Assembly: GCA_025060675.1 (NCBI GenBank)
Contig: JANXBI010000063.1
Coordinates: 1 to 64,000, forward strand
Direction: 5' to 3'
Length of the DNA: 64,000 nt
From: Candidatus Caldatribacterium sp.
GTDB taxonomy: Bacteria; Atribacterota; Atribacteria; Atribacterales; Caldatribacteriaceae
Shown: positions 23,913 to 32,463 of the stretch, piece by piece
Position numbering within the stretch: position 1 is the stretch's first letter
How the letters are laid out: every line of letters begins with the position of its first letter
Position numbers and translations under genes: made by a program
The notes under the pieces: generated by a model
What the model was told of the DNA's origin: nothing
Database searches by the model: none
Seen by the model: the letters and a program-made list of their open reading frames with translations, nothing else

Positions 23913-25280
23913 ATGGGCAGAGAGTACATTCTTACCATCGATGCAGGAACTTCCTCTCTCAAAAGCGCTCTCTTTGACGAGCGTTACTCGCTTGTTGCCC
24001 AGGATAAGGTTGAGTACGCTTACGAAGCGGATGGTCTTAGTGTACAGATTGATCCAAACGTTATATGGCAAGCTTTTCTTCAAGTGGTGCGAAACTTACG
24101 GGATCGAGGATATGCCAAGGATATTACCCTCATTGTTCCCTGCGTTTTTAGCCCGGCACTTATCGCTATGGACAGAGACGGCACGCCCCTTTTCCCTGCT
24201 ATCATTCATTGGGACAGAAGGAGCGTAAGGCAAGCAAGAAGGGCAATACAGCTTGTTGGGAAAGAAAAGTTCCTCGCAATAGCTGGCAACATTCCTTATC
24301 CTGGGGGAATTTCTCTCACAAGCATGCTCTGGCTAAAAGAGGAGAGACCTGAGGTTTTTCGGAAAGCCTCGGTCCTTGGGCATCTTAATACTTTTCTTCT
24401 CAAAAAGCTTGTTGGTCGCTGGCTCATTGACCCCACGAATGCCTCAGTAACTGGATTGTATGAGACGACCACTGGTTCGGGATGGAGTGAGGAACTCACG
24501 CGTGAACTTGGTATTCCTTGTGAGAAGCTTCCTCCTGTCGTGTCCTCCCTTGAGGTTGCAGGATATGTTTCAGAAGAGGTAGCTAATCTTACTGGGTTGC
24601 GATCGGGTGTTCCTGTTCTCGCAGGGTCCAATGATACCTCTGCTGCTGCGGTTGGAGCAGGTTTGTTGAGAGAAGGACAAGTACTCAATATTTCGGGAAG
24701 CTCTGAAATTCTCGTCATCTGCCTTGAGAGACCTCTCCCAAGCGAGCAGTACTATTTGAGAACCCATCCTTTCCCTGGAAAGTGGCTTATGTACGATATT
24801 GTCATTGGGGGGTTTGCTCTAGAGTGGTTCAGAACGCAGTTCTGTAGGGAGCTTAGCGAAGTAGAGTTTTACGACTCGTACCTTCGGGGGGTTCTCGAAA
24901 GGGGAGATCGCACGAAGGTAAGGTGTATTCCCTACCTTGCAGGAGATAGGACGAGTCTTGTGCAGAAACGTGCTTCTTTTTCGGGACTGACGCTCGATAC
25001 AACGAGGGAAGAGTGTCTTGCGGCTCTTGTTGAAGGAATTGTAGGAAGAATGCAAAGGACCTTGCGTGCAGTATCGCAAAAGGTCGCTTTTGAAGGGACT
25101 ATGGTGCTTACGGGGGGTGCAAGTGCGGCACTTTTTGAGTACAAGAAGCGTGTTTTTCACGATTTTGAAGTAGTGCGTCGAGAAAACTGTTCGATTCTCG
25201 GGTGTTTAGAATTGGCAAAGCGCTACTTCCGAAACGCTTGCGGGGGAACCGGAAGGTCGTTACACTACTTTCAGGACTGA
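23913..25280 (+). CDS. FGGY-family carbohydrate kinase
   Basis: A 455-residue FGGY kinase, slightly short for the family. The N-terminal phosphate motif is TIDAGTSSLKSALFDE; HWDRRSVRQ is the substrate region; SNDTSAAAVGAGL and LTGGASA (near the C-terminus, adenosine-binding) follow. It probably phosphorylates a ketose or polyol made by the upstream SDR, giving a phosphate that RpiB and transketolase can process. ATG 23913 matches the family start; GTG 23892, overlapping dctM, is the alternative. Relatives include xylulokinase and autoinducer-2/L-ribulose kinases, so the exact sugar is open. Confidence 0.88.
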   Translation: MGREYILTIDAGTSSLKSALFDERYSLVAQDKVEYAYEADGLSVQIDPNVIWQAFLQVVRNLRDRGYAKDITLIVPCVFSPALIAMDRDGTPLFPAIIHWDRRSVRQARRAIQLVGKEKFLAIAGNIPYPGGISLTSMLWLKEERPEVFRKASVLGHLNTFLLKKLVGRWLIDPTNASVTGLYETTTGSGWSEELTRELGIPCEKLPPVVSSLEVAGYVSEEVANLTGLRSGVPVLAGSNDTSAAAVGAGLLREGQVLNISGSSEILVICLERPLPSEQYYLRTHPFPGKWLMYDIVIGGFALEWFRTQFCRELSEVEFYDSYLRGVLERGDRTKVRCIPYLAGDRTSLVQKRASFSGLTLDTTREECLAALVEGIVGRMQRTLRAVSQKVAFEGTMVLTGGASAALFEYKKRVFHDFEVVRRENCSILGCLELAKRYFRNACGGTGRSLHYFQD

Positions 25281-25288
25281 AAGGGGCG

Positions 25289-26269
25289 ATGTGTTTGTCA
25301 CCGAGAGTGGCTAAGGAAGAGGATTTCGATCGCCTGGCCAAAGTTGCTGAGCTTTATTATCTTGAAGACCTTAATCAGAGGAAAATAGCAGAACTCATTG
25401 GTGTTTCCCCACAAAAAGTCTACCGAATGCTTAAAAGAGCCCGAGAGATTGGTATTGTGGAGATTCGCATTCGCCGGAGTGGAGAGATAGACGCTGAGCT
25501 TTCACAATCGCTCGCTGAACGCTTTAACCTTCTTAACGCGGTGGTGGTTCGAACGTACAGTGGTACTCCGGAGGGTGTTATTAAGGCAGTCGCACAAGCT
25601 GCCGCTTCTTTTCTTAAAGATCACCTTGTCTCGTATACGAGTATTGGAGTGGCTTACGGAAGAACACTGCACGCTGTTCTTGAGTACTTGCCAAAGCTTG
25701 ATCTCCACGGAGTACGAGTCGTGCAGATGATGGGGGGATACGGTGGGCGCCGGTGGAAAACTGTAGCTATAGAGCTCGTGAAGGAGTTCGCCAATCGCTT
25801 TGGAGGAGAACCTGTGTACCTCTTTGCCCCTGCCTTTGCCAAAAGTCCAGAAACGCGAGATGCTTTCTTGAGTGAGAAAGAGGTTCAGGAAGTACTACGG
25901 ATGGCTGAAGAAGTCGATGTTGCCCTTGTAGGTATCGGAGGTATGAGAAGAGAAACGAGTCTCCTCATAGAAACGGGAAACTTTGAAGAAGAAGAAATAG
26001 AAGAGCTCATCCGCAAGGGTGCGGTGGGTGCTATCTGTGGAACCTTTTTTGATGCTCACGGGGAGATTATTGCAAGCGACCTTGACCGAAAGAGGATTGC
26101 TGCTAACGTTAAACGTATTCGAGAACGAGGTTCCCGAGTTATTGGCATGGCAGGAGGCATGGAAAAGAAAGAAGCTATCCTTGGAGCGTTGAGGGGGAAG
26201 TGGTTAACCGACCTTATAACTGATGCCCAGGTGGGTAAATGGCTCCTTGCTGTGTCAAGTGGAGAATAA
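25289..26269 (+). CDS. SorC/DeoR-type sugar-binding transcriptional regulator
   Basis: A 326-residue regulator. The N-terminal helix-turn-helix reads LNQRKIAELIGVSPQKVYRMLKRA, and a SorC-type effector domain (SIS-like) follows from residue 60, with VRVVQMMGGYGG, DVALVGIGGM and GAICGTFFDAHGE. SorC proteins bind phosphorylated sugars and control catabolic operons. ATG 25289 is chosen for its site AAAGGGGCG; the upstream frame lies inside the kinase gene. It is the likely controller of the two operator-like sites at 15.6 and 20.2 kb, and so of its own operon. Confidence 0.92.
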   Translation: MCLSPRVAKEEDFDRLAKVAELYYLEDLNQRKIAELIGVSPQKVYRMLKRAREIGIVEIRIRRSGEIDAELSQSLAERFNLLNAVVVRTYSGTPEGVIKAVAQAAASFLKDHLVSYTSIGVAYGRTLHAVLEYLPKLDLHGVRVVQMMGGYGGRRWKTVAIELVKEFANRFGGEPVYLFAPAFAKSPETRDAFLSEKEVQEVLRMAEEVDVALVGIGGMRRETSLLIETGNFEEEEIEELIRKGAVGAICGTFFDAHGEIIASDLDRKRIAANVKRIRERGSRVIGMAGGMEKKEAILGALRGKWLTDLITDAQVGKWLLAVSSGE

Positions 26270-26287
26270 GGTTTGGCGAGGTGAAAC

Positions 26288-26743
26288 GTGGTGGTTGTTC
26301 TTGCTTCAGACCACTTTGGGTTCCCATTGAAAAGAGTCATCGCGGAATACCTTCGAGAGGAAGGGGTACCTTTTGACGATCTTGGAGTTTTTTCCGAAGA
26401 CGAAATTGTTGACTACCCAGATATAGCTTTGAAAGCGTGTCTTGGTATTCGGGAGGGCAAATACCACCAAGGAATTCTCGTATGTGGTACTGGAATTGGT
26501 ATGGCTATTGCGGCGAATAAAGTTCCAGGCATCTACGCAGCCTGTGCTCACGACATTTACTCGGCCGAACGAGCGAGGAAAAGCAATAACGCCAATGTCC
26601 TTACACTAGGGCGACATATTGTTGGTCCGGAACTTGCTAAGTTGCTCGTATCGGCTTTTTTGCGGAGCGACTTTCAAGGTGGACGTTCCCTTCCGAAAGT
26701 CGAGAAAATTCGTGCTATTGAGCGCCAATATCTGAAGGTGTAA
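26288..26743 (+). CDS. rpiB: RpiB/LacAB-family sugar-phosphate isomerase
   Basis: A 151-residue protein with a GTG start behind GAGGTG. Motifs: VLASDHFGFPLK (His/Asp pair), VDYPDIALKA, and the catalytic Cys in GILVCGTGIGMAIAANK. HDIYSAERARKSNNANVLTLGRHIVG completes the RpiB signature. It interconverts aldose and ketose phosphates, ribose-5-P/ribulose-5-P in the typical enzyme. In this operon a pentose or deoxy-/acid-derived sugar phosphate is possible. Confidence 0.92.
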   Translation: MVVVLASDHFGFPLKRVIAEYLREEGVPFDDLGVFSEDEIVDYPDIALKACLGIREGKYHQGILVCGTGIGMAIAANKVPGIYAACAHDIYSAERARKSNNANVLTLGRHIVGPELAKLLVSAFLRSDFQGGRSLPKVEKIRAIERQYLKV

Positions 26744-26770
26744 AACTTACCTCTTCCTTCTTGATTTTTC

Positions 26771-26810
26771 GCCCCCGGTGTTCTATCTTCAAGGAAAACC
26801 AACGGGGGCG
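26771..26810 (+). other. Hairpin upstream of the HAD phosphatase gene, possible weak internal promoter
   Basis: cgcccccg at about 26770-26777 pairs with cgggggcg at about 26803-26810, around a 25-base loop. The 3' arm contains the likely ribosome-binding site of the next gene, so it may modulate its translation. TTGATT (26761) and TATCTT (26784-26789) spaced by 17 bases form a weak promoter candidate. Confidence 0.4.
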
Positions 26811-26817
26811 ATGTATT

Positions 26818-27621
26818 TTGTCATACGATGGTCTTCAAAGGGTTAAAAACTTTGTTGTTGATCTTGATGGCGTCGTTTACCTTCTGAATACACCAATTCC
26901 CGAAAATGTAGAATTTCTGCGGCGTGCTCGTCTTAGAGGATTCCGCATGGCTTTCCTTACCAACAATACGTTCCTTCTTCGGGAAGGATATATGGAAAAG
27001 CTTCGGAGCATGGGGATAGAAGCAAGAGTTGAAGAAATTTTTTCCTCCGCTTTCGTCACCGCAGAATGCCTGCGGCGCGAAAGGCCGCACGCGCGAGTGT
27101 ATGCAATAGGAGAAGAGGGGCTCAAGGAAGAGCTCAAAAGGGCGGGATTGCGGATTCTTCCTCGATTCTCTCCGAAAGGTGCTGATTTTGTCGTTGTTGG
27201 TCTTGACCGTCGCTTTACCTTTCAGAAGATGAAAATAGCCCTTGATTTCCTCCTTAGGGGAGCACAGCTTGTGGGGACGAATCCTGATCCTACGTATCCC
27301 ATGGAAAGCGGGGTCATCCCTGGTGCTGGGGCTATCCTTGCGAGTTTAGAGTGTGCGTCGGGTCGTAAAGCTCGAGTCATCGGGAAGCCATCGCCTGAGA
27401 TTCTCCTCTTTGTGCTTGACGCTCTTGGTTTCCGACCCGAAGAAACCGCCATTGTTGGAGATCGTATTGACACAGACGTTCTCTTGGGTAAGAATTGTGG
27501 CGTGTCAACTATCCTCGTCCTGACGGGTGTTACGCAAAAGGAAGAAGTGCTTACCTCTCTGATCAAGCCTGATGTCGTGGTTGGAACGCTTCAAGAACTG
27601 CAAGGTATTCTGAATCTTTAA
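26818..27621 (+). CDS. HAD-superfamily phosphatase (NagD/HAD-IIA type)
   Basis: A 267-residue protein; the TTG start at 26818 sits 9 bases after GGGGG, and no ATG fits. HAD motifs: VVDLDGVVYLLN (motif I, nucleophile Asp), LTNNT (motif II), KPSPEIL (motif III Lys) and VGDRIDTDVLLGKNCG (motif IV). The C2-type cap lies between motifs II and III. Relatives dephosphorylate glycerol-phosphate, p-nitrophenyl phosphate or nucleotides. Operon position suggests clearing a toxic sugar phosphate or releasing a product. Confidence 0.88.
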   Translation: MSYDGLQRVKNFVVDLDGVVYLLNTPIPENVEFLRRARLRGFRMAFLTNNTFLLREGYMEKLRSMGIEARVEEIFSSAFVTAECLRRERPHARVYAIGEEGLKEELKRAGLRILPRFSPKGADFVVVGLDRRFTFQKMKIALDFLLRGAQLVGTNPDPTYPMESGVIPGAGAILASLECASGRKARVIGKPSPEILLFVLDALGFRPEETAIVGDRIDTDVLLGKNCGVSTILVLTGVTQKEEVLTSLIKPDVVVGTLQELQGILNL

Positions 27622-27633
27622 GGGGTGGACGTT

Positions 27634-29223
27634 ATGGAGTGGAAATCTCAGGTGGAAATTTATGATACCACCTTGCGCGATGGATCGCAGATGGAGGGTG
27701 TGAATTTTTCTCTCCAGGATAAACTCCGTATTGCTGAGAAGCTTGACGAGATGGGATTTCACTACATCGAGGGAGGATGGCCGGGGGCTAATCCCAAGGA
27801 TGTGGCGTTTTTCCGAGAGGTGCGGAAACTCTCGTTGAAACATGCTAAAATTTGTGCTTTTGGAAGTACTCGTCGAGCAGATAACCCTGTGGAGGAAGAT
27901 CGGAATATTCGCCTCCTTCTTGAGTCTGAAGCACCGGTCATTACGATTTTTGGGAAATCCTGGACGTTACACGTGACCGAGGCTCTAAAGACTACACTTG
28001 ATGAGAATCTCCGCATGATCGAGGAGTCAGTGTCCTATCTCAGAAAGCAGGGACGGGAGGTTATCTACGACGCAGAGCATTTCTTTGATGGTTTTAAGGC
28101 TGATCCAGAGTATGCCTTGAAAACGCTTCAAGTAGCCTGGGAAGCAGGAGCGCGTATTCTCGTGCTTTGCGATACTAATGGAGGTACGCTTCCCCATGAA
28201 GTCGAGGCCATCATGCAGATGGTGTACGAACGCCTTGGGAACAATATTCCCCTTGGTATCCACGCGCATAATGACAGTGGAGTAGCTGTGGCTAACAGTA
28301 TTGCCGCGGTTCGGATGGGAGCAGTTCAGGTTCAAGGAACAGTTAACGGTTATGGAGAACGGTGTGGCAATGCCAACCTTTGTACGGTTATTCCAAATCT
28401 CTGGTTCAAGATGCGTGTTCTTTCTATTCCCGAGGAGAAAATTCGCAAGCTCTTCGAGCTTTCCCATTTCGTCAGCGAGATAGCTAATCTCCGCCACGAT
28501 GACCACCAGCCGTATGTGGGGCGAAGCGCCTTTGCTCACAAAGGAGGTGTTCACGCGAGTGCTATTCTCCGCCATCCAGCTACCTATGAACATGTTCCAC
28601 CTGAAGCGGTAGGAAATCGGCGGCGAATTGTAGTATCAGACCAAGCGGGGAAAAGTAACATTGTGTATCGTGCGAGAGAAATGGGCATCGATCTCGATCC
28701 AAAAGACCCAAGACTCGATGCCCTGGTGCAGAAGATTAAAGAGGCTGAGAATTACGGGTACCAGTTTGAGGGAGCTGATGCCTCCTTCGAAATCCTCCTT
28801 CGAGAGACTTTAGGTGAGGAAGTAAAGTTCTTCGAACTTGAAGGTTTCCGTGTAATTGTAGAGAAGCGGGGTAATGAGAACACGACGACTGAAGCGACTA
28901 TAAAGGTTCGGGTGGATAAAAACGTGGTGCATACTGCGGCGGAAGGTGACGGCCCCGTTCATGCTCTAGATAACGCTTTGAGGAAAGCCCTGGAGGAGCT
29001 CTACCCTGCTCTTCGGAGAATTCGTCTTTCGGATTACAAAGTGCGGGTTCTCTCGGAGAAGGAAGGGACGGCAGCAAAAATTCGTGTTCTCATTCAATCG
29101 ACCGATGGAGAGGACGTTTGGGGTACGGTGGGTGTTTCAACGGACATTATTGAGGCGAGCTGGGAGGCCCTTGTCAATAGTGTGCGCTATGGTCTATGGA
29201 GAAGGCTGCGAAAAGGAAAGTAG
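27634..29223 (+). CDS. cimA: (R)-citramalate synthase
   Basis: A 529-residue protein of the CimA type. The N-terminal TIM barrel has the catalytic and metal motif YDTTLRDGSQMEG and the metal-binding HAHNDSGVAVANS with GTVNGYGERCGN. The C-terminal LeuA dimerisation domain begins near residue 390. It condenses pyruvate and acetyl-CoA for threonine-independent isoleucine synthesis. ATG 27634 (site AGGGGTGG) is preferred to GTG 27625. The length and the GGWPGANPKD motif fit CimA better than isopropylmalate synthase. Confidence 0.92.
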   Translation: MEWKSQVEIYDTTLRDGSQMEGVNFSLQDKLRIAEKLDEMGFHYIEGGWPGANPKDVAFFREVRKLSLKHAKICAFGSTRRADNPVEEDRNIRLLLESEAPVITIFGKSWTLHVTEALKTTLDENLRMIEESVSYLRKQGREVIYDAEHFFDGFKADPEYALKTLQVAWEAGARILVLCDTNGGTLPHEVEAIMQMVYERLGNNIPLGIHAHNDSGVAVANSIAAVRMGAVQVQGTVNGYGERCGNANLCTVIPNLWFKMRVLSIPEEKIRKLFELSHFVSEIANLRHDDHQPYVGRSAFAHKGGVHASAILRHPATYEHVPPEAVGNRRRIVVSDQAGKSNIVYRAREMGIDLDPKDPRLDALVQKIKEAENYGYQFEGADASFEILLRETLGEEVKFFELEGFRVIVEKRGNENTTTEATIKVRVDKNVVHTAAEGDGPVHALDNALRKALEELYPALRRIRLSDYKVRVLSEKEGTAAKIRVLIQSTDGEDVWGTVGVSTDIIEASWEALVNSVRYGLWRRLRKGK

Positions 29224-30350
29224 TTGTCCGTCCCATTGGAGAGAAAGGGGAAACAAGGGCACTACCTGCCCTTCCCCTTCCTCCATTTGTGACCCAAGAG
29301 ATTGACCTCTTGCCTCTTGAGAGCTTTTATCGAGCGACGTTGGGAGTGCCCCGGTATGTGGTCATCGTTACCCAGGGTGACATTCTTACCACTTTAGAGG
29401 CCTTTTTGATCGCTTTTCCCCTTGGTGAGAAGAGGACTTTCATCTGTGCAAGCACGGATGAGGATCTCCTTAGGCGATTGTATAGCGGGTTGCCCCAGGT
29501 GGATACGACTTTCCTCTTTCTTGCCCGACGCCCAGAGGAATTTTGGAGCGTTCTTGCCTTTTTCGCTTTGCAAGACCGGAAACGGGTACTTGTAGGAGAG
29601 CCTCATGGGATTTTTGCAGAGTGTGCTTGGGAGTACTTTGTCCCCTTTCTGCCTGTCGATATTCCCTGTTTTTCCTTTTGGCAGAGGAGTGCATTTTTGT
29701 ACCTCCCCTTGAGTCTTTGTGGTGTATTTCCAGAGGAGATTGAGCGAGGATTCCAGGAAGGGTACGCTTTGCTTCGCGAAGTGGCCCTTCGCATGGCCCT
29801 CATCATCTCTCGAGAGCTTGAGAGGAAGGATTGCATATACTTCGTCGTTGATTCTTTGCTCCTTAAGAAGGTGACTATGTCCTTTGCTCCTCTCCTTGAA
29901 GAGTGTCTTGGGAGAAAAGAATTGCTTCGTATTGCTGGGAACGGAGACTTTTTTAGAGAAAGAGAAGAGATGCCCCGTTCTTTGGTTCTCTTTATCCGGG
30001 GCAACACAAGGCAAGGATTCCAGGTCAAGATTCCCCAAACCTTTTCCTCTCTGTCTGGATCATTCACCCCTCCAGGGTCTCTCCGTCGCTGTTCCTTTGC
30101 CGATGTGCAAAATGCAGAGGCAGAGGTACTTCAGTCTCTCCTTCGGCATGTAGGGGGACGTTTCTTCGTTGTGGAAATTCCAGAACTTTCCCCTTTTTTC
30201 GTAGGTCAGTATATGGCCTTTCTCCAGTATCTGGCGTGTTATAGCGCCTGGCTTCGCGGTGTGGACGTCTTTTCGGATCCCCCCCTTGTACAATTCGAGC
30301 GTTCCATTATATCCTTCCTTGCAAGACGGGGTGAGGAGGAAGCACGATGA
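29196..30350 (+). CDS. Degenerate phosphoglucose-isomerase-like (SIS fold) protein
   Basis: A 384-residue protein overlapping cimA by 28 bases. I read it as a highly diverged glucose-6-phosphate isomerase. IPCFSFWQRSAFLYLPLSLCGVFPEEIERGF lines up with the PGI segment GGRFSVLT...LPLALAGIDI, and DVFSDPPLVQFERSI with NPFDQPGVELGK, shown here only by hand alignment. The PGI phosphate loops (GIGGS, SKSGTT) and the catalytic Glu/His region are not recognisable. An enzymatic PGI role is therefore doubtful; a regulatory or structural sugar-phosphate sensor next to glycogen genes is possible. Confidence 0.5.
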   Translation: MEKAAKRKVVVRPIGEKGETRALPALPLPPFVTQEIDLLPLESFYRATLGVPRYVVIVTQGDILTTLEAFLIAFPLGEKRTFICASTDEDLLRRLYSGLPQVDTTFLFLARRPEEFWSVLAFFALQDRKRVLVGEPHGIFAECAWEYFVPFLPVDIPCFSFWQRSAFLYLPLSLCGVFPEEIERGFQEGYALLREVALRMALIISRELERKDCIYFVVDSLLLKKVTMSFAPLLEECLGRKELLRIAGNGDFFREREEMPRSLVLFIRGNTRQGFQVKIPQTFSSLSGSFTPPGSLRRCSFADVQNAEAEVLQSLLRHVGGRFFVVEIPELSPFFVGQYMAFLQYLACYSAWLRGVDVFSDPPLVQFERSIISFLARRGEEEAR

Positions 30351-31096
30351 TACGTATCATTGCCGACCTTCATGTGCATACCGTTGCCAGTGGTCATGGA
30401 TACAGTACGGTCTTTGAAAACCTCCAAATGGCGAGGCAGAAGGGACTTCTTGCTCTTGGTATTGCTGACCATACGCCAAGCATGCCTGGAGGTCCCTCGC
30501 CTCTTTACTTTGAAGCTCGAGGGCATTTTCCTAAAGAAGCTTTGGGGGTTCGTCTCTATTTTGGCGCGGAGGTTGATATTCGCGATGCTGAGGGACACCT
30601 CGACCTTGCGGACCGTATTCTCCGTCGGCTCGATTTTGCCTTTGTGTCTTTTCACCCTCAAGTCTTCTCTGGAGGATCTAAAGAGGTTAATACCCGAGCC
30701 CTCATAAAGGCTCTCGAGCATCCTTTTGTCGATATCGTTGCCCATCCAGGAAATCCTAGGTACCCGTTGAATTATGAGGAAGTCGTTGAGGCTGTGGTAC
30801 GGCTCGGAAAAGTTATCGAGGTGAACAACAGCTCCTTTTCGGTGAGCAGAAAGGGAAGCGAAGAAAATTGCCGCCTTATTGTGCAACTTGTGAAAGATCT
30901 TGGAGGAATGATTATCGTCTCAAGCGACGCCCATTTCTGTGCGGAGGTTGGAGAGTTTGGGGAAGCCTTACGTATGCTTGAAGAGATTAGCTTTCCCGAG
31001 GAGAGGATTATAAACGCCTCGTGGGAAGCCCTTGAGAAATTCTTGCAAGAGGCGATGCGAAGGAGGGAGAAGTATCGTGTCCTTTCAGATTCTTGA
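30347..31096 (+). CDS. PHP-domain phosphoesterase (YcdX-like)
   Basis: A 249-residue PHP-domain protein with an ATGA overlap to its upstream neighbour. The metal-binding motifs appear in order: DLHVHTVASGHGYST, ADHTPSM, FGAEVDI, SFHPQ, VAHPGN and SSDAHF. This arrangement matches YcdX-type phosphatases with a trinuclear zinc site. It hydrolyses phosphate monoesters in the cytoplasm; the physiological substrate is unknown. Confidence 0.9.
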   Translation: MIRIIADLHVHTVASGHGYSTVFENLQMARQKGLLALGIADHTPSMPGGPSPLYFEARGHFPKEALGVRLYFGAEVDIRDAEGHLDLADRILRRLDFAFVSFHPQVFSGGSKEVNTRALIKALEHPFVDIVAHPGNPRYPLNYEEVVEAVVRLGKVIEVNNSSFSVSRKGSEENCRLIVQLVKDLGGMIIVSSDAHFCAEVGEFGEALRMLEEISFPEERIINASWEALEKFLQEAMRRREKYRVLSDS

Positions 31097-31976
31097 TGGA
31101 AAGGCAGCAGCGGCGAAAATTTACGAGGAACTTCAGCCGCGGGTATCACGTTTGACTTCTTTAGGATATCGACCCGGGCTTGCTGTTATTCTTGTAGGGA
31201 ATAATCCGGCAAGCCAAGTGTATGTGCGAAACAAAGAAAGAGCTTGCGAAAAACTTGGCATTCGCTCATTTTTGCATCATCTTCCTGAAGAAACGGACAC
31301 GGTAAAGCTTCTTGAACTTATTGATTCTTTGAACGCGGATCCTGCAGTTCATGGAATCCTTGTGCAGCTTCCTCTTCCCCCTCATCTTGAAGAGCGCGAG
31401 GTTCTATACCGTATTTCCCCTGAGAAGGATGTCGACGGTTTCCACCCCTATAATCTCGGTCGGCTCATGATTGGAGATCCACTTTTTCTCCCCTGTACGC
31501 CGTGGGGGGTTCAGGAGCTCCTTGTCCGATACGGTATCGCCGTGGAAGGAAAACACGTAGTTATTGTCGGTCGGAGTACCATTGTGGGAAAACCTCTTGC
31601 TATGATGCTTGTCCAGAAGGCAAAGGGAGCTAACGCCACTGTTACGGTATGTCATACAAAAACCGCCAATCTTCCTGAACACACAAAGAGGGCTGATATC
31701 CTTGTTGCTGCTTGTGGATCGCCGGGGCTGATCACGGGAGACATGGTAAGAGAAGGGGTTGTGGTTGTTGATGTGGGAATTAACAGGGTAGGAGAGAGGC
31801 TCGTGGGCGACGTAGACTTTGCAAGTGTTGCTCCAAAGGCTTCGTATATCACGCCAGTTCCTGGTGGGGTTGGTCCTATGACGGTCGCTATGCTCATGGC
31901 GAATACTGTCAAAGCAGCAGAACGCTTCTTCCAGGCAGAGGGTGAGAAGCGTTATGGTTGTTGCCATTCTCTCTGA
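31077..31976 (+). CDS. folD: Bifunctional methylenetetrahydrofolate dehydrogenase/cyclohydrolase
   Basis: A 299-residue FolD. GTG 31077 is the start, behind AGGAGGGA (31061-31068), overlapping the previous gene by 20 bases. Motifs: YVRNKERACEKLG (catalytic Lys), LVQLPLPPHL, GRSTIVGKPLAMML (NADP site) and PVPGGVGPMTVAMLM. It interconverts methylene-, methenyl- and formyl-tetrahydrofolate for one-carbon metabolism. Confidence 0.97.
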   Translation: MSFQILDGKAAAAKIYEELQPRVSRLTSLGYRPGLAVILVGNNPASQVYVRNKERACEKLGIRSFLHHLPEETDTVKLLELIDSLNADPAVHGILVQLPLPPHLEEREVLYRISPEKDVDGFHPYNLGRLMIGDPLFLPCTPWGVQELLVRYGIAVEGKHVVIVGRSTIVGKPLAMMLVQKAKGANATVTVCHTKTANLPEHTKRADILVAACGSPGLITGDMVREGVVVVDVGINRVGERLVGDVDFASVAPKASYITPVPGGVGPMTVAMLMANTVKAAERFFQAEGEKRYGCCHSL

Positions 31977-32448
31977 TACGCATATTCCGGAACGATTGAA
32001 AGTACTTCCTGAGTATCTTACGTCCTTCTTGCAGAGCGTGGATTGCATTCTCCACGCAGGAGATATCGTGGAGTGGTGGGTTTTGGAAGAGTTATCTCAG
32101 TTTGCTCCTGTGTACGCTGTTTGCGGCAATATGGATACCCCCAGCGTGTGTACACGTCTCCCTGCAAAACGGGTTGTCGAACTTGAAGGAGTACGTATTG
32201 GCCTCGTGCATGGGCGCGGCTCGCCCGAGGAAGCAGAAAAGGTAGCGCTGACTTCCTTTGCAGAAGAGAATGTTAACGTGGTTGTCTATGGACATTCGCA
32301 TCGTCCTCTCCTCGTATGGCGAAGAGAGTTCCTCCTTGTGAATCCTGGAAGCCCAACGGATAAGGTTTTTTCTCCATGCCTTACCATGGGGCGTCTTGAA
32401 ATTGCTTCTGGGAAGGTATGTAAGGGAGAGATCATTCGACTTGATTAA
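31954..32448 (+). CDS. Calcineurin-like phosphodiesterase (YfcE/MJ0936 family)
   Basis: A 164-residue metallophosphoesterase with all dimetal motifs: ILSDTH, LHAGDIVEW, CGNMD, GLVHGRG and YGHSHRP, plus VNPGSP. ATG 31954 is preferred; GTG 31942 is possible. The start overlaps folD. Family members hydrolyse phosphodiesters in vitro with Mn or Ni, and the natural substrate is unresolved. Confidence 0.92.
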   Translation: MVVAILSDTHIPERLKVLPEYLTSFLQSVDCILHAGDIVEWWVLEELSQFAPVYAVCGNMDTPSVCTRLPAKRVVELEGVRIGLVHGRGSPEEAEKVALTSFAEENVNVVVYGHSHRPLLVWRREFLLVNPGSPTDKVFSPCLTMGRLEIASGKVCKGEIIRLD

Positions 32449-32463
32449 AGAAGGGGTGCGGGC

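Noticed and set aside
28027..28593. Minus-strand frame within cimA
   Set aside because: A shadow of the highly conserved citramalate synthase reading frame; no independent signals.
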